A model generated the notes under the pieces. It ran no database searches. It was not told where the DNA came from and saw nothing but the letters and a program-made list of their open reading frames with translations. Made by a program: the position numbers and the translations under genes. Of a DNA stretch of 64,000 nt, positions 16,640-24,606 are shown one piece after another (the first letter of the stretch is position 1; every line of letters begins with the position of its first letter). Source of the DNA: Pectobacterium sp013449375 (GTDB taxonomy: Bacteria > Pseudomonadota > Gammaproteobacteria > Enterobacterales > Enterobacteriaceae); assembly GCF_048593165.1 (NCBI RefSeq), contig NZ_CP184271.1, one strand, 5' to 3'.

Positions 16640-17770
16640 ATGATTCCATTTAATGCGCCACCGGTTGTCGGTACGGAACTGGATTATATGCAGGCTGCCA
16701 TGAGCAGCGGTAAGTTGTGCGGCGATGGTGGGTTTACCCGCCGTTGTCAGCAGTGGCTGGAACATTATTCCGGCAGTAAAAAAGTCCTGCTCACGCCGTC
16801 CTGCACCGCTTCGCTGGAGATGGCTGCGATCCTGCTGGACGTTAAGCCCGGCGATGAAGTGATCATGCCGAGCTATACCTTCGTTTCTACGGCTAACGCC
16901 TTTGTGCTGCGCGGTGCGAAAATCGTGTTTGTCGATATCCGCCCGGATACCATGAACATTGACGAGACGAAAATCGAAGCGGCCATTACGGAAAAGACGC
17001 GCATTATCGTGCCAGTTCACTACGCGGGTGTGGCCTGCGAGATGGACGCGATTATGGCGCTGGCGAAGAAATACGATTTATATGTCGTGGAAGATGCCGC
17101 GCAGGGTGTGATGTCTAGCTACAAAGGCCGCGTTTTGGGTTCCATTGGTCATATCGGCTGCTTCAGCTTTCATGAGACCAAGAACTACACCTCGGGCGGC
17201 GAGGGGGGCGCCACGCTGATTAATGACGCCAGATTGGTGGAGCGCGCGGAAATCATCCGTGAAAAAGGCACGAACCGTAGCCAGTTTTTCCGCGGACAGG
17301 TAGATAAATACACGTGGCGTGATATCGGTTCAAGCTACCTGATGGCGGACATTCAGGCTGCTTATCTCTGGGCGCAGTTGGAAGCGGCTCGGCCGATCAA
17401 CGAGCGCCGCCTGAAGCTGTGGCAGAACTACTATGCGGCATTCAAATCATTGGCCGACGCTGAGCGTATTACGCTGCCGACTGTACCTGCTAATGGCATT
17501 CACAACGCGCATATGTTTTATATCAAACTCAGCTCCCAAGACGATCGCAGCGCATTTATCAATTACATGAAAGAAGCCGAAATCCTAACGGTCTTTCATT
17601 ATATTCCGCTGCATAGCTGCCCAGCGGGTCTGAATTTCGGTCAATTCTCTGGTGAAGATCGTTACACCACGCAGGAAAGCGAGCGGCTGGTGCGTTTACC
17701 GCTGTTCTATAACCTGTCAGACGTTAATCAGCGGACGGTCATCAATACCATTCTGAGTTTCTTCTCCTGA
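16640..17770 (+). CDS. wecE: dTDP-4-amino-4,6-dideoxygalactose transaminase WecE
   Basis: WecE is a PLP enzyme that transfers the amino group of glutamate to dTDP-4-keto-6-deoxyglucose. The 376-residue DegT/DnrJ/EryC1-type aminotransferase shows LTPSCTASLEMAA (PLP phosphate loop), MPSYTFVSTANAFV, VVEDAAQGV, and the Schiff-base Lys in SFHETKNYTSGGEGG. The ATG at 16640 gives the E. coli length and start (MIPFNAPPVVG). It is 4 bp after the wecD stop. Confidence 0.96.
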   Translation: MIPFNAPPVVGTELDYMQAAMSSGKLCGDGGFTRRCQQWLEHYSGSKKVLLTPSCTASLEMAAILLDVKPGDEVIMPSYTFVSTANAFVLRGAKIVFVDIRPDTMNIDETKIEAAITEKTRIIVPVHYAGVACEMDAIMALAKKYDLYVVEDAAQGVMSSYKGRVLGSIGHIGCFSFHETKNYTSGGEGGATLINDARLVERAEIIREKGTNRSQFFRGQVDKYTWRDIGSSYLMADIQAAYLWAQLEAARPINERRLKLWQNYYAAFKSLADAERITLPTVPANGIHNAHMFYIKLSSQDDRSAFINYMKEAEILTVFHYIPLHSCPAGLNFGQFSGEDRYTTQESERLVRLPLFYNLSDVNQRTVINTILSFFS

Positions 17771-17771
17771 T

Positions 17772-19022
17772 ATGTCGTTGGCGAAAGCATCGATATGGAC
17801 GGCTGGCTCCACGCTGATAAAAATCGGCGCGGGGCTGGTTGTCGTCAAGCTGCTGGCGCTCACGTTTGGCCCTAGCGGTGTGGGAATGGCGGGGAATTTT
17901 CGCCAGCTGATTACGGTGTTGGGCGTATTAGCTGGCGCAGGGATCTTCAACGGCGTCACCAAATACGTGGCGGAGTACCAGCAACAGCCGGAACGGCTCA
18001 GGCCGCTGCTCGGTACGTCAGTCACGCTGGTGCTGGGGTTCTCGACGCTGTTGGCGATTCTCTTTCTTTCCGCTGCAACGCCTATCGCCAATCTGCTGTT
18101 TGGACATGATGACTATCGCGATGTGGTGCGTGCGCTGGCGTTCATCCAGATGGGTATCGCCTACGCCAATCTGTTTCTGGCGATCCTCAAGGGCTATCGG
18201 GATGCGATAGGTAACGCGCTGGCGGTGATCGGCGGCAGCCTGATCGGGCTGGCGGCCTTTTGGCTCTGCCTGCAACTGGGCGGCTACGTTGGCGCTTTGG
18301 TAGGGCTGGCGCTGGTGCCCGCGTTGTTGGTGATTCCCGCGGGCATCATGCTACTGCGACGTACGCCGCTGTCGCTGGCGTCGCTAAAACCAACGTGGGA
18401 TCGCGCCATTGCGGGTCAGTTGGGCAAGTTCACGCTGATGGCGTTGATGACTGCGGTGACTCTGCCCGTTGCGTACATCATGATGCGTAACCTGCTGGCG
18501 GAACATTATAGCTGGGACGAAGTGGGTATTTGGCAGGGCGTCAGCAGTATTTCCGATGCTTACCTGCAATTTATTACCGCTTCTTTTACCGTTTATCTGT
18601 TACCGACACTCTCGCGTCTGACGGATAAAGCCGCGTTATCGCAGGAAATTGTTCGTTCGCTGAAGTTTGTATTACCCGTCGTGGCGGGCGTCAGCTTTTG
18701 CGTGTGGCTGCTGCGAGATTTTGCCATCTGGCTGCTGTTCTCCAGCGAGTTCACGGCGATGCGCGATCTCTTCGTTTGGCAATTGGTAGGCGATGTAATG
18801 AAAGTGGGCGCTTACGTCTTTGGCTATCTGGTCATTGCGAAAGCGGCGCTGCGCTTTTACCTGCTCACGGAAGTGAGCCAGTTTCTCCTGTTGACTGGTT
18901 TTTCCCATTGGCTAATTCCACTGTATGGCGCACAAGGTGCGGCACAGGCCTATATGGCAACCTACCTGGTCTATTTTTTGCTTTGTTGTTGCGTATTCAT
19001 TATTTACCGTAGGCGAGCATGA
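17772..19022 (+). CDS. wzxE: ECA lipid III flippase WzxE
   Basis: WzxE flips undecaprenyl-PP-GlcNAc-ManNAcA-Fuc4NAc across the inner membrane. The 416-residue protein is a polysaccharide transporter of the MOP superfamily with about 12 hydrophobic segments spread over its length, starting MSLAKASIWTAGSTLIK. It begins 1 bp after the wecE stop and overlaps wecF by the ATGA tetranucleotide, the first of three such overlaps in a row. Confidence 0.94.
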   Translation: MSLAKASIWTAGSTLIKIGAGLVVVKLLALTFGPSGVGMAGNFRQLITVLGVLAGAGIFNGVTKYVAEYQQQPERLRPLLGTSVTLVLGFSTLLAILFLSAATPIANLLFGHDDYRDVVRALAFIQMGIAYANLFLAILKGYRDAIGNALAVIGGSLIGLAAFWLCLQLGGYVGALVGLALVPALLVIPAGIMLLRRTPLSLASLKPTWDRAIAGQLGKFTLMALMTAVTLPVAYIMMRNLLAEHYSWDEVGIWQGVSSISDAYLQFITASFTVYLLPTLSRLTDKAALSQEIVRSLKFVLPVVAGVSFCVWLLRDFAIWLLFSSEFTAMRDLFVWQLVGDVMKVGAYVFGYLVIAKAALRFYLLTEVSQFLLLTGFSHWLIPLYGAQGAAQAYMATYLVYFLLCCCVFIIYRRRA

Positions 19023-20104
19023 CGACACTGATTCATGTATTGGGATCTGACATCCCGCATCATAACCAGACCGTTTTACGTTTTTTTAACGACGTACTGG
19101 CGACGGAACTCCCTGAACCGCAGATTCGGCACTTCATCGTTGCGTCCCGCGAGGGCATTTCATCGGCTGATTTCCCCGCGTTGCGTATCGAAACCTGCGT
19201 GGATAAGAAAACGCTGGCAGAGGCCGTCATTGCCAGAGCGAAAGCGAACCGCAAGATGCGCTTTTTCCTGCATGGGCAGTTTAACCCCACGCTGTGGCTG
19301 GCGTTGCTGAGCGGAAAAATCAAATCCGAGCAGGTTTACTGGCATGTGTGGGGCGCGGATTTGTATGAAGAAGCGAGCGGCCTGAAATATCGCCTGTTTT
19401 ATTGGCTTCGGCGGATGGCACAAAAGCGTGTTGGACACGTGTTTGCTACGCGTGGCGATCTGGCGTGGTATCAGCAGCGTTCGCCCCGCGTGCCGACGTC
19501 ATTGCTGTACTTCCCAACGCGCATGAATCCAGCGCTAACGGGCATGCAGGTGGATAAACCGCTGGCAGGTCCGATGACGATTCTGGTCGGCAATTCTGGC
19601 GATCGCACGAATCGTCATCAGGAAGCGCTGCGGGCGATTCACAAGCAGTTCGGGAAAAATGTGCGGGTGATTGTGCCAATGGGCTACCCCGCGAATAACG
19701 AATCCTACATCGCACAGGTGGAAAAAGACGGTTTGGCGCTGTTCGGCGTGAAAAATTTCCAACTGCTAAAGGATCAACTGGCGTTTGATGATTATCTCAA
19801 CATGCTGCGCGCCTGCGATTTGGGTTATTTTATTTTCGACCGCCAGCAGGGCATCGGGACGTTATGCCTGCTGATTCAGTTTGGCGTGCCGTTCGTGATC
19901 AGTCGGCAAAATCCGTTCTGGCAGGATCTGACGGAACAGGAGCTGCCCGTGCTGTTTTACGGTGACGAGTTGGATGAAGCGCTGGTGCGTGAGGCGCAGC
20001 GCCAGCTGGCATCGGTCGATAAGCACCAGATCGCGTTCTTTAATCCCAATTATCTGCAAGGCTGGCGAGAAGCGCTGGCGTTGGCGACGGGAGAACCAAT
20101 ATGA
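19019..20104 (+). CDS. wecF: TDP-N-acetylfucosamine:lipid II N-acetylfucosaminyltransferase WecF
   Basis: WecF adds Fuc4NAc to lipid II to complete the ECA trisaccharide (lipid III). The 361-residue protein is a GT56-type glycosyltransferase: soluble in composition, with no membrane segment, and with the conserved VYWHVWGADLYE and ILVGNSGDRTNRHQEAL boxes. Overlaps of 4 bp (ATGA) with both wzxE and wzyE suggest translational coupling, which fits a membrane-associated synthesis complex. Confidence 0.93.
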   Translation: MTTLIHVLGSDIPHHNQTVLRFFNDVLATELPEPQIRHFIVASREGISSADFPALRIETCVDKKTLAEAVIARAKANRKMRFFLHGQFNPTLWLALLSGKIKSEQVYWHVWGADLYEEASGLKYRLFYWLRRMAQKRVGHVFATRGDLAWYQQRSPRVPTSLLYFPTRMNPALTGMQVDKPLAGPMTILVGNSGDRTNRHQEALRAIHKQFGKNVRVIVPMGYPANNESYIAQVEKDGLALFGVKNFQLLKDQLAFDDYLNMLRACDLGYFIFDRQQGIGTLCLLIQFGVPFVISRQNPFWQDLTEQELPVLFYGDELDEALVREAQRQLASVDKHQIAFFNPNYLQGWREALALATGEPI

Positions 20105-21492
20105 CGCTGGGGCAATTTGGTGGGCTGTTTGTCGTCTACCTGATGTCAGTCATCTTTATCCTGAGCCTGACCTGGATGGAGTTTCGGCGGGTGCGTTTTA
20201 ACTTTAACGTACTGTTTTCATTGCTCTATTTATTGACGTTCTATTTCGGTTTTCCGTTTACCTGCGTACTGGTGTTTCGGTTCGGCGTTGAGGTCGTTCC
20301 CGTACAGTACCTGCTTCAGGCGATGCTGTCCGCGACAGCGTTCTATGCGATCTATTACGTCAGCTATAAGACGCGCCTGCGTCAGAAAGCCTCAGCGCCG
20401 CGTGCGCCACTCCTGACGGTGAATCGGGTTGAAGCCAATCTGACCTGGCTGTTGCTGGCGTTGATCGCGGTCGCTACCGTCGGTATTTTCTTTCTCAACA
20501 ATGGTTTTTTGCTGTTTAAGCTGCGCTCTTACAGCCAGATATTCTCCAGTGAAGTATCCGGCGTGGCGTTGAAACGCTTCTTCTACTTCTTCATTCCGGC
20601 GATGCTGGTGGTGTATTTCCTGCGTCAGACGCAGCGTGCGTGGCTGATGTTCCTCATAGGTACGGTTGCATTTGGGATGCTGACCTACGTGATTGTTGGC
20701 GGAACGCGTGCGAATCTGATCATCGCCTTTGCGCTGTTTCTGTTTATTGGCATTGTGCGCGGCTGGATTACGCTGTGGATGCTGGTTGCGGCAGGCGCGT
20801 TCGGGATTGTCGGGATGTTCTGGCTGGCACTGAAGCGCTATGGGCTGGATGTCAGCGGTGATTACGCCTTTTATACTTTCCTCTATTTAACCCGTGACAC
20901 CTTCTCACCCTGGGAAAATCTGGCGCTGCTGTGGCAGAACTACGACAAGATTGAATTTCAGGGGTTGGCACCGATTGCCCGTGATTTCTATGTTTTCATT
21001 CCCTCCTGGCTATGGCCGGACCGTCCGAATCTGGTGTTGAACAGTGCGAACTATTTCACTTGGGAAGTGTTGAATAACCACTCCGGGCTGGCAATCTCTC
21101 CCACGCTGCTAGGGTCACTGATAGTGATGGGCGGTGTACTGTTTATCCCGCTCGGCGCAATTGCCGTCGGGTTAGTGATCAAATGGTTCGACTGGGTGTA
21201 CGAGTTAGGAAAACACGACAGCAACCGCTATAAGGCCGCTATTTTGCAGGCGTTCTGTTTCGGCGCGGTGTTCAATATCATTGTGCTGACGCGTGAAGGT
21301 GTCGATTCCTTTGTTTCACGTGTGGTTTTTTTCTGTCTGGTATTTGGCCTGAGTCTACTCGTTGCCAAACTGCTTTACTGGCTGCTGGAAAGCGCCGGGC
21401 TAATCCGGCAGCGCCTGATGCGTATGCGTGCGACGCCGCTGGTGCCGACACCCAATACCGTACCGGATCCTGTGATAAAGGAGCAGCGATGA
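20101..21492 (+). CDS. wzyE: ECA polymerase WzyE
   Basis: WzyE polymerises the flipped trisaccharide units in the periplasmic leaflet. The 463-residue protein has about 11 hydrophobic helices and a long periplasmic segment near residues 255-345 (YLTRDTFSPWENLALLW ... WPDRPNLVLNSANYFTWE) conserved in this family. The tail after the last helix is polar. It overlaps wecF and wecG by 4 bp each. Confidence 0.93.
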   Translation: MTLGQFGGLFVVYLMSVIFILSLTWMEFRRVRFNFNVLFSLLYLLTFYFGFPFTCVLVFRFGVEVVPVQYLLQAMLSATAFYAIYYVSYKTRLRQKASAPRAPLLTVNRVEANLTWLLLALIAVATVGIFFLNNGFLLFKLRSYSQIFSSEVSGVALKRFFYFFIPAMLVVYFLRQTQRAWLMFLIGTVAFGMLTYVIVGGTRANLIIAFALFLFIGIVRGWITLWMLVAAGAFGIVGMFWLALKRYGLDVSGDYAFYTFLYLTRDTFSPWENLALLWQNYDKIEFQGLAPIARDFYVFIPSWLWPDRPNLVLNSANYFTWEVLNNHSGLAISPTLLGSLIVMGGVLFIPLGAIAVGLVIKWFDWVYELGKHDSNRYKAAILQAFCFGAVFNIIVLTREGVDSFVSRVVFFCLVFGLSLLVAKLLYWLLESAGLIRQRLMRMRATPLVPTPNTVPDPVIKEQR

Positions 21493-22238
21493 CAGCGTTA
21501 AAAGCCACAGAGAGCATTCCTCTGTATACCATTCGTGGTTTGCCCATTCACGGTTTTCGTAATATGGCGCAGTTTGTTGATTACCTGTTTGCAGGAGAAC
21601 GGGTTCAAACGGGCACGCTCGTCGCGATTAACGCTGAGAAAGTGCTGACGGCAGAGAAATATGTGGCGCTGCGTACGCTGCTCGATCGTGCAGAGTATAA
21701 GTATGCGGACGGTATTAGCATTGTGCGTTCGATTCGGCGCAAGTACCCGCAGGCTGATGTCACGCGGATTGCAGGCGCTGATCTGTGGGAAGCGCTAATG
21801 GCACGAGCGGGCAAGGAGGGAACGCCGGTTTTTCTGGTGGGCGGCAAACCTGATGTGCTGGCACAAACGGAAGTGAAGCTGCGGGCGCAGTGGAACGTGA
21901 ATATTGTCGGCAGTCAGGATGGCTATTTTGCGCCAGAGCAGCGCGATGCGTTGTTTGAGCGCATTCGCGCCAGCGGTGCGCAGATTGTTACCGTCGCGAT
22001 GGGGTCGCCACGACAGGAAATTCTGATGCGCGATTGTCGCCACCACTATCCTGACGCCTTGTATATGGGCGTGGGCGGAACGTATGACGTCTTTACCGGG
22101 CATGTCAAGCGTGCTCCGTTAGTGTGGCAAAACTTAGGGTTGGAGTGGCTGTATCGCTTGCTGTCCCAGCCGAGCCGTATTTTTCGGCAGTTTAAGCTGT
22201 TGAAGTATGTTGCTTATCACTACAGCAGGCGGTTGTAG
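21489..22238 (+). CDS. wecG: UDP-N-acetyl-D-mannosaminuronic acid transferase WecG
   Basis: WecG transfers ManNAcA onto lipid I to give lipid II. The 249-residue GT26 (WecG/TagA/CpsF) glycosyltransferase shows INAEKVLTAEK, YADGISIVRSIRRK, FLVGGKPDVLAQTE, and the C-terminal ALYMGVGGTYDVFTGHVKRAP ... NLGLEWLYRLLSQPSR amphipathic end. It is the last ECA gene. In E. coli the transporter gene yifK sits between wecG and the tRNA cluster; here there are only 169 bp without a gene. Confidence 0.95.
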   Translation: MTALKATESIPLYTIRGLPIHGFRNMAQFVDYLFAGERVQTGTLVAINAEKVLTAEKYVALRTLLDRAEYKYADGISIVRSIRRKYPQADVTRIAGADLWEALMARAGKEGTPVFLVGGKPDVLAQTEVKLRAQWNVNIVGSQDGYFAPEQRDALFERIRASGAQIVTVAMGSPRQEILMRDCRHHYPDALYMGVGGTYDVFTGHVKRAPLVWQNLGLEWLYRLLSQPSRIFRQFKLLKYVAYHYSRRL

Positions 22239-22357
22239 TTTTTATCTGTCACAGCGAGTAAATCGTCGCATTCAGGGGCGGGAAGGGCATAACTGTCTGT
22301 TATTTAGCTTGGAATGAGTAAATCATAACCAAACGCATCATTTCGATAAAAAAGCAC

Positions 22358-22386
22358 TAGACAGCCAGTCGCTAAGCCCGTAATAT
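22358..22386 (+). promoter_or_regulatory. Promoter of the argX-hisR-leuT-proM tRNA operon
   Basis: TAGACA (22358-22363), a 17-bp spacer and TAATAT (22381-22386), followed by the GC-rich discriminator CCCGCCCCGC. The discriminator is typical of stable-RNA promoters under stringent control by ppGpp. It lies 21 bp before the first tRNA. Confidence 0.8.
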
Positions 22387-22407
22387 CCCGCCCCGCAACG
22401 GCGCTAA

Positions 22408-22484
<77 letters not shown>

Positions 22485-22604
22485 TTATATTTTTATGAAG
22501 TATGTTGTGTGCAAGAGCTGCGGTGGTACACTTTTCTTAACAAAGAAAGTATCCCGTAAAAAGGAAGTACCGCGTAATAAGTAGTTGATGTAAAGTGTGG
22601 TGAT

Positions 22605-22681
22605 GGTGGCTATAGCTCAGTTGGTAGAGCCCTGGATTGTGATTCCAGTTGTCGTGGGTTCGAGTCCCATTAGCCACCCCA
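22605..22681 (+). tRNA. hisR: tRNA-His (anticodon GTG)
   Basis: 77 nt including the extra 5' G (position -1) that marks tRNA-His; CCA is encoded. The anticodon loop is TTGTGAT. About 120 bp separate it from argX. Confidence 0.98.
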
Positions 22682-22723
22682 GATTTTGCAGATATAGTTC
22701 TTGATTGACAGTTTGTGAGTTAT

Positions 22724-22810
22724 GCGAAGGTGGCGGAATTGGTAGACGCGCTAGCTTCAGGTGTTAGTGTTCTTACGGACGTGAGGGTTCAAGTCCCTCT
22801 CTTCGCACCA
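22724..22810 (+). tRNA. leuT: tRNA-Leu (anticodon CAG)
   Basis: 87 nt class II tRNA with a long variable arm (TGTTCTTACGGACGT region); the acceptor stem GCGAAGG pairs at the 3' side, and CCA is encoded. The anticodon loop is TTCAGGT. Confidence 0.98.
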
Positions 22811-22852
22811 CACAAACGAGAACATCAGTGATGTTCGAAAAAGCAGTATATT

Positions 22853-22929
22853 CGGCGAGTAGCGCAGCTTGGTAGCGCAACTGGTTTGGGACCAGTGGGT
22901 CGGAGGTTCGAATCCTCTCTCGCCGACCA
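22853..22929 (+). tRNA. proM: tRNA-Pro (anticodon TGG)
   Basis: 77 nt with encoded CCA; the acceptor CGGCGAG pairs with CTCGCCG, and the anticodon loop is TTTGGGA. Last tRNA of the operon, followed after 11 bp by a strong terminator. Confidence 0.98.
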
Positions 22930-22938
22930 ATTACAAAA

Positions 22939-22968
22939 AAAAGCACATCGGAAGATGTGCTTTTTTTT
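22939..22968 (+). terminator. Rho-independent terminator of the tRNA operon
   Basis: A 9-bp perfect stem AAGCACATC / GATGTGCTT with a GGAA tetraloop, followed by an uninterrupted T run. It lies 10 nt after proM. On the minus strand the A run gives a T tract too, but the phosphatase gene ends 80 bp away. Confidence 0.92.
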
Positions 22969-23050
22969 CGTCTGCGATTTGTCTTCTTGCGAAAATCTTG
23001 TCGGGTTCGTTAACCCGACAAGACGTTGTGGTTCCCTGCGATATCGTGCG

Positions 23051-24358
23051 TTACCGCGCGTAATGCACAGGTGCCAGTGCGCTGCTATCGATACTTTTTC
23101 GCATGGATTTCAAAGCGGTATCGAAAGGACATAGTGTACCTTTCTCCGTCTGCTGGCAGCCCTGAGAGGTCAATTCTTCTCTCAGTAGCGTTTGCTGGCC
23201 GCTCAGCGGCGTCAGAGAACGGATCTGATCCAGCGATTGTGTCTGGAAATAGATGCGCAAAAAGCGCTGTTGCGTGGTGGTGTCACGCCAGCGTTCGAAT
23301 ACCAAGCTACCTGCGGGGGGAATGTTATCGGCGGTATCGCCGGGTAATTGCCAATGGAACTGCAACATCGTGCGTAGGTAGGCGATGTTGGTGTCATGGG
23401 CGACATACAGTAAGTAAGGGGCTGCTGGCGGCTCCCCTTGTGTGGTGTCTTGCTCTTCCTGCGTTCCCTGTGCCAGAGCCTGTGCGATTTGCTGCATAAA
23501 TAGCGAACCGCCACGCTGTGCGATATAGGGAACGTCATTGGTAAAATCGTATTTAGCCGTCATCGGAGCCATCAACGGAGTGAGATCCTGCGTGTTGCTG
23601 ACGTGACCAAACGCGACCTGCGCCTGCGGCAGATTCTCGCTGTACTCCAGCAGGAAAACCTCGCTCATATTTGCCAGCGTATTCAGACCGCTGATAGAAA
23701 TCGAACCATCTTTATCCTGTTTTATCGCCCACGGTTTATCAAACACCGGGCACGGTTTATCCGCTTTACATACGATCTGCTTCAACTGCTCTACGCTGGG
23801 CTGAAGATGTTGATAGGCGGTATTGAGATCGCCTCCCATCGCTTTCAGTACCTCGGCCTTGGCCCGTTCAGGGTCAAGCGTGCCAATCCCCATTTTATCC
23901 CCGTGGAACAGTGGGTCCTGTTTTTCATCCTCAACGGCATGTGTCGCCACGCCACAGCCGGGAAACATGCCATCCACATAGGCCTGTGCGGTCGCACGGG
24001 TGCGTTGTAACGGGCTGGCGAGCACATAAATCTGTTGTTCTGTGGGACAACCTGAAGCGAATAGATGCTGTTGACGATAATATTCGCCTTCATAGTGGCC
24101 TTTTAGCACAGTGGCAGCATAGCCGTGTCCGGTTAATTCACCGTCGCGCGTGACCCACTGTGGCCACTCTCGTGCCGTGCCGGACTCCAGCGTCGTCGTG
24201 TTGGATTCTGTTGGAGGACGTACGCCATGACGGCTGACTTCAACCACCTTTTCCAACTGGTAGCGGTCCTGAGCCTGTGCCTGAGTAGAGAATGAAGAAA
24301 TAATGATCATGGTAATCAATAGGGTACGGGGCATGCGTAATGTCGTGTGGGAAAGCAT
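23051..24358 (-). CDS. Periplasmic histidine acid phosphatase, AppA-like (acid phosphatase/phytase family)
   Basis: Branch-2 histidine phosphatase of 435 residues. A signal peptide of about 29 residues (basic start, TLLITMIIISSF, then TQAQAQ) directs it to the periplasm. The catalytic RHGVRPPTE carries the nucleophilic His, and the distal HDTN (in YVAHDTNIAYLRTML) is the proton-donor motif seen in AppA-type enzymes. Several Cys residues could form disulfides. The closest resemblance I recognise is E. coli AppA (PPxGSLVFERWR is shared), but identity is modest, so substrate (phytate, glucose-1-phosphate, other phosphoanhydrides) is open. The start has AAGGA 7 nt before the ATG. It occupies part of the place where E. 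coli has aslB-aslA. Confidence 0.85.
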   Translation of the reverse strand: MLSHTTLRMPRTLLITMIIISSFSTQAQAQDRYQLEKVVEVSRHGVRPPTESNTTTLESGTAREWPQWVTRDGELTGHGYAATVLKGHYEGEYYRQQHLFASGCPTEQQIYVLASPLQRTRATAQAYVDGMFPGCGVATHAVEDEKQDPLFHGDKMGIGTLDPERAKAEVLKAMGGDLNTAYQHLQPSVEQLKQIVCKADKPCPVFDKPWAIKQDKDGSISISGLNTLANMSEVFLLEYSENLPQAQVAFGHVSNTQDLTPLMAPMTAKYDFTNDVPYIAQRGGSLFMQQIAQALAQGTQEEQDTTQGEPPAAPYLLYVAHDTNIAYLRTMLQFHWQLPGDTADNIPPAGSLVFERWRDTTTQQRFLRIYFQTQSLDQIRSLTPLSGQQTLLREELTSQGCQQTEKGTLCPFDTALKSMRKSIDSSALAPVHYAR

Positions 24359-24471
24359 GATAATCCTTCGTCAGCAGTCATACGGATAAGAAGTTTTATT
24401 GTAGGAAGAGTAAAGTGACAAACGGGCTTTTCCGCTTGGGAGAGAGTGTTAGCGAACATTTCTACATGCAT

Positions 24472-24487
24472 AGTTTGCAATCAAACT
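24472..24487. promoter_or_regulatory. Inverted repeat, candidate operator of the lyase operon
   Basis: AGTTTG-CAAT-CAAACT is a perfect 6-bp inverted repeat in the AT-rich divergent region. It sits directly before a possible -35 box. Its position suits activator or repressor binding. No regulator gene is adjacent. Confidence 0.35.
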
Positions 24488-24489
24488 TT

Positions 24490-24519
24490 TTGATCTAAGA
24501 TAGATCCCAAAGGTATAAA
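24490..24519 (+). promoter_or_regulatory. Putative promoter of the lyase/ABC operon
   Basis: TTGATC (24490-24495), an 18-bp spacer and TATAAA (24514-24519). It is about 88 bp before the lyase start. The intervening leader is very AT-rich. Assigned by inspection only. Confidence 0.4.
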
Positions 24520-24606
24520 GCACATAATTTCCGCATGTTATATTTTTAAAAATTAAAAAGACGACATAAATCCCCGCCTGATAAATCCAACACTAACGAG
24601 TTAATT

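Noticed and set aside
23603..24010. Plus-strand gene of 135 codons inside the phosphatase gene
   Set aside because: The minus-strand phosphatase has complete catalytic motifs over the same bases; the plus-strand frame has no recognisable features.
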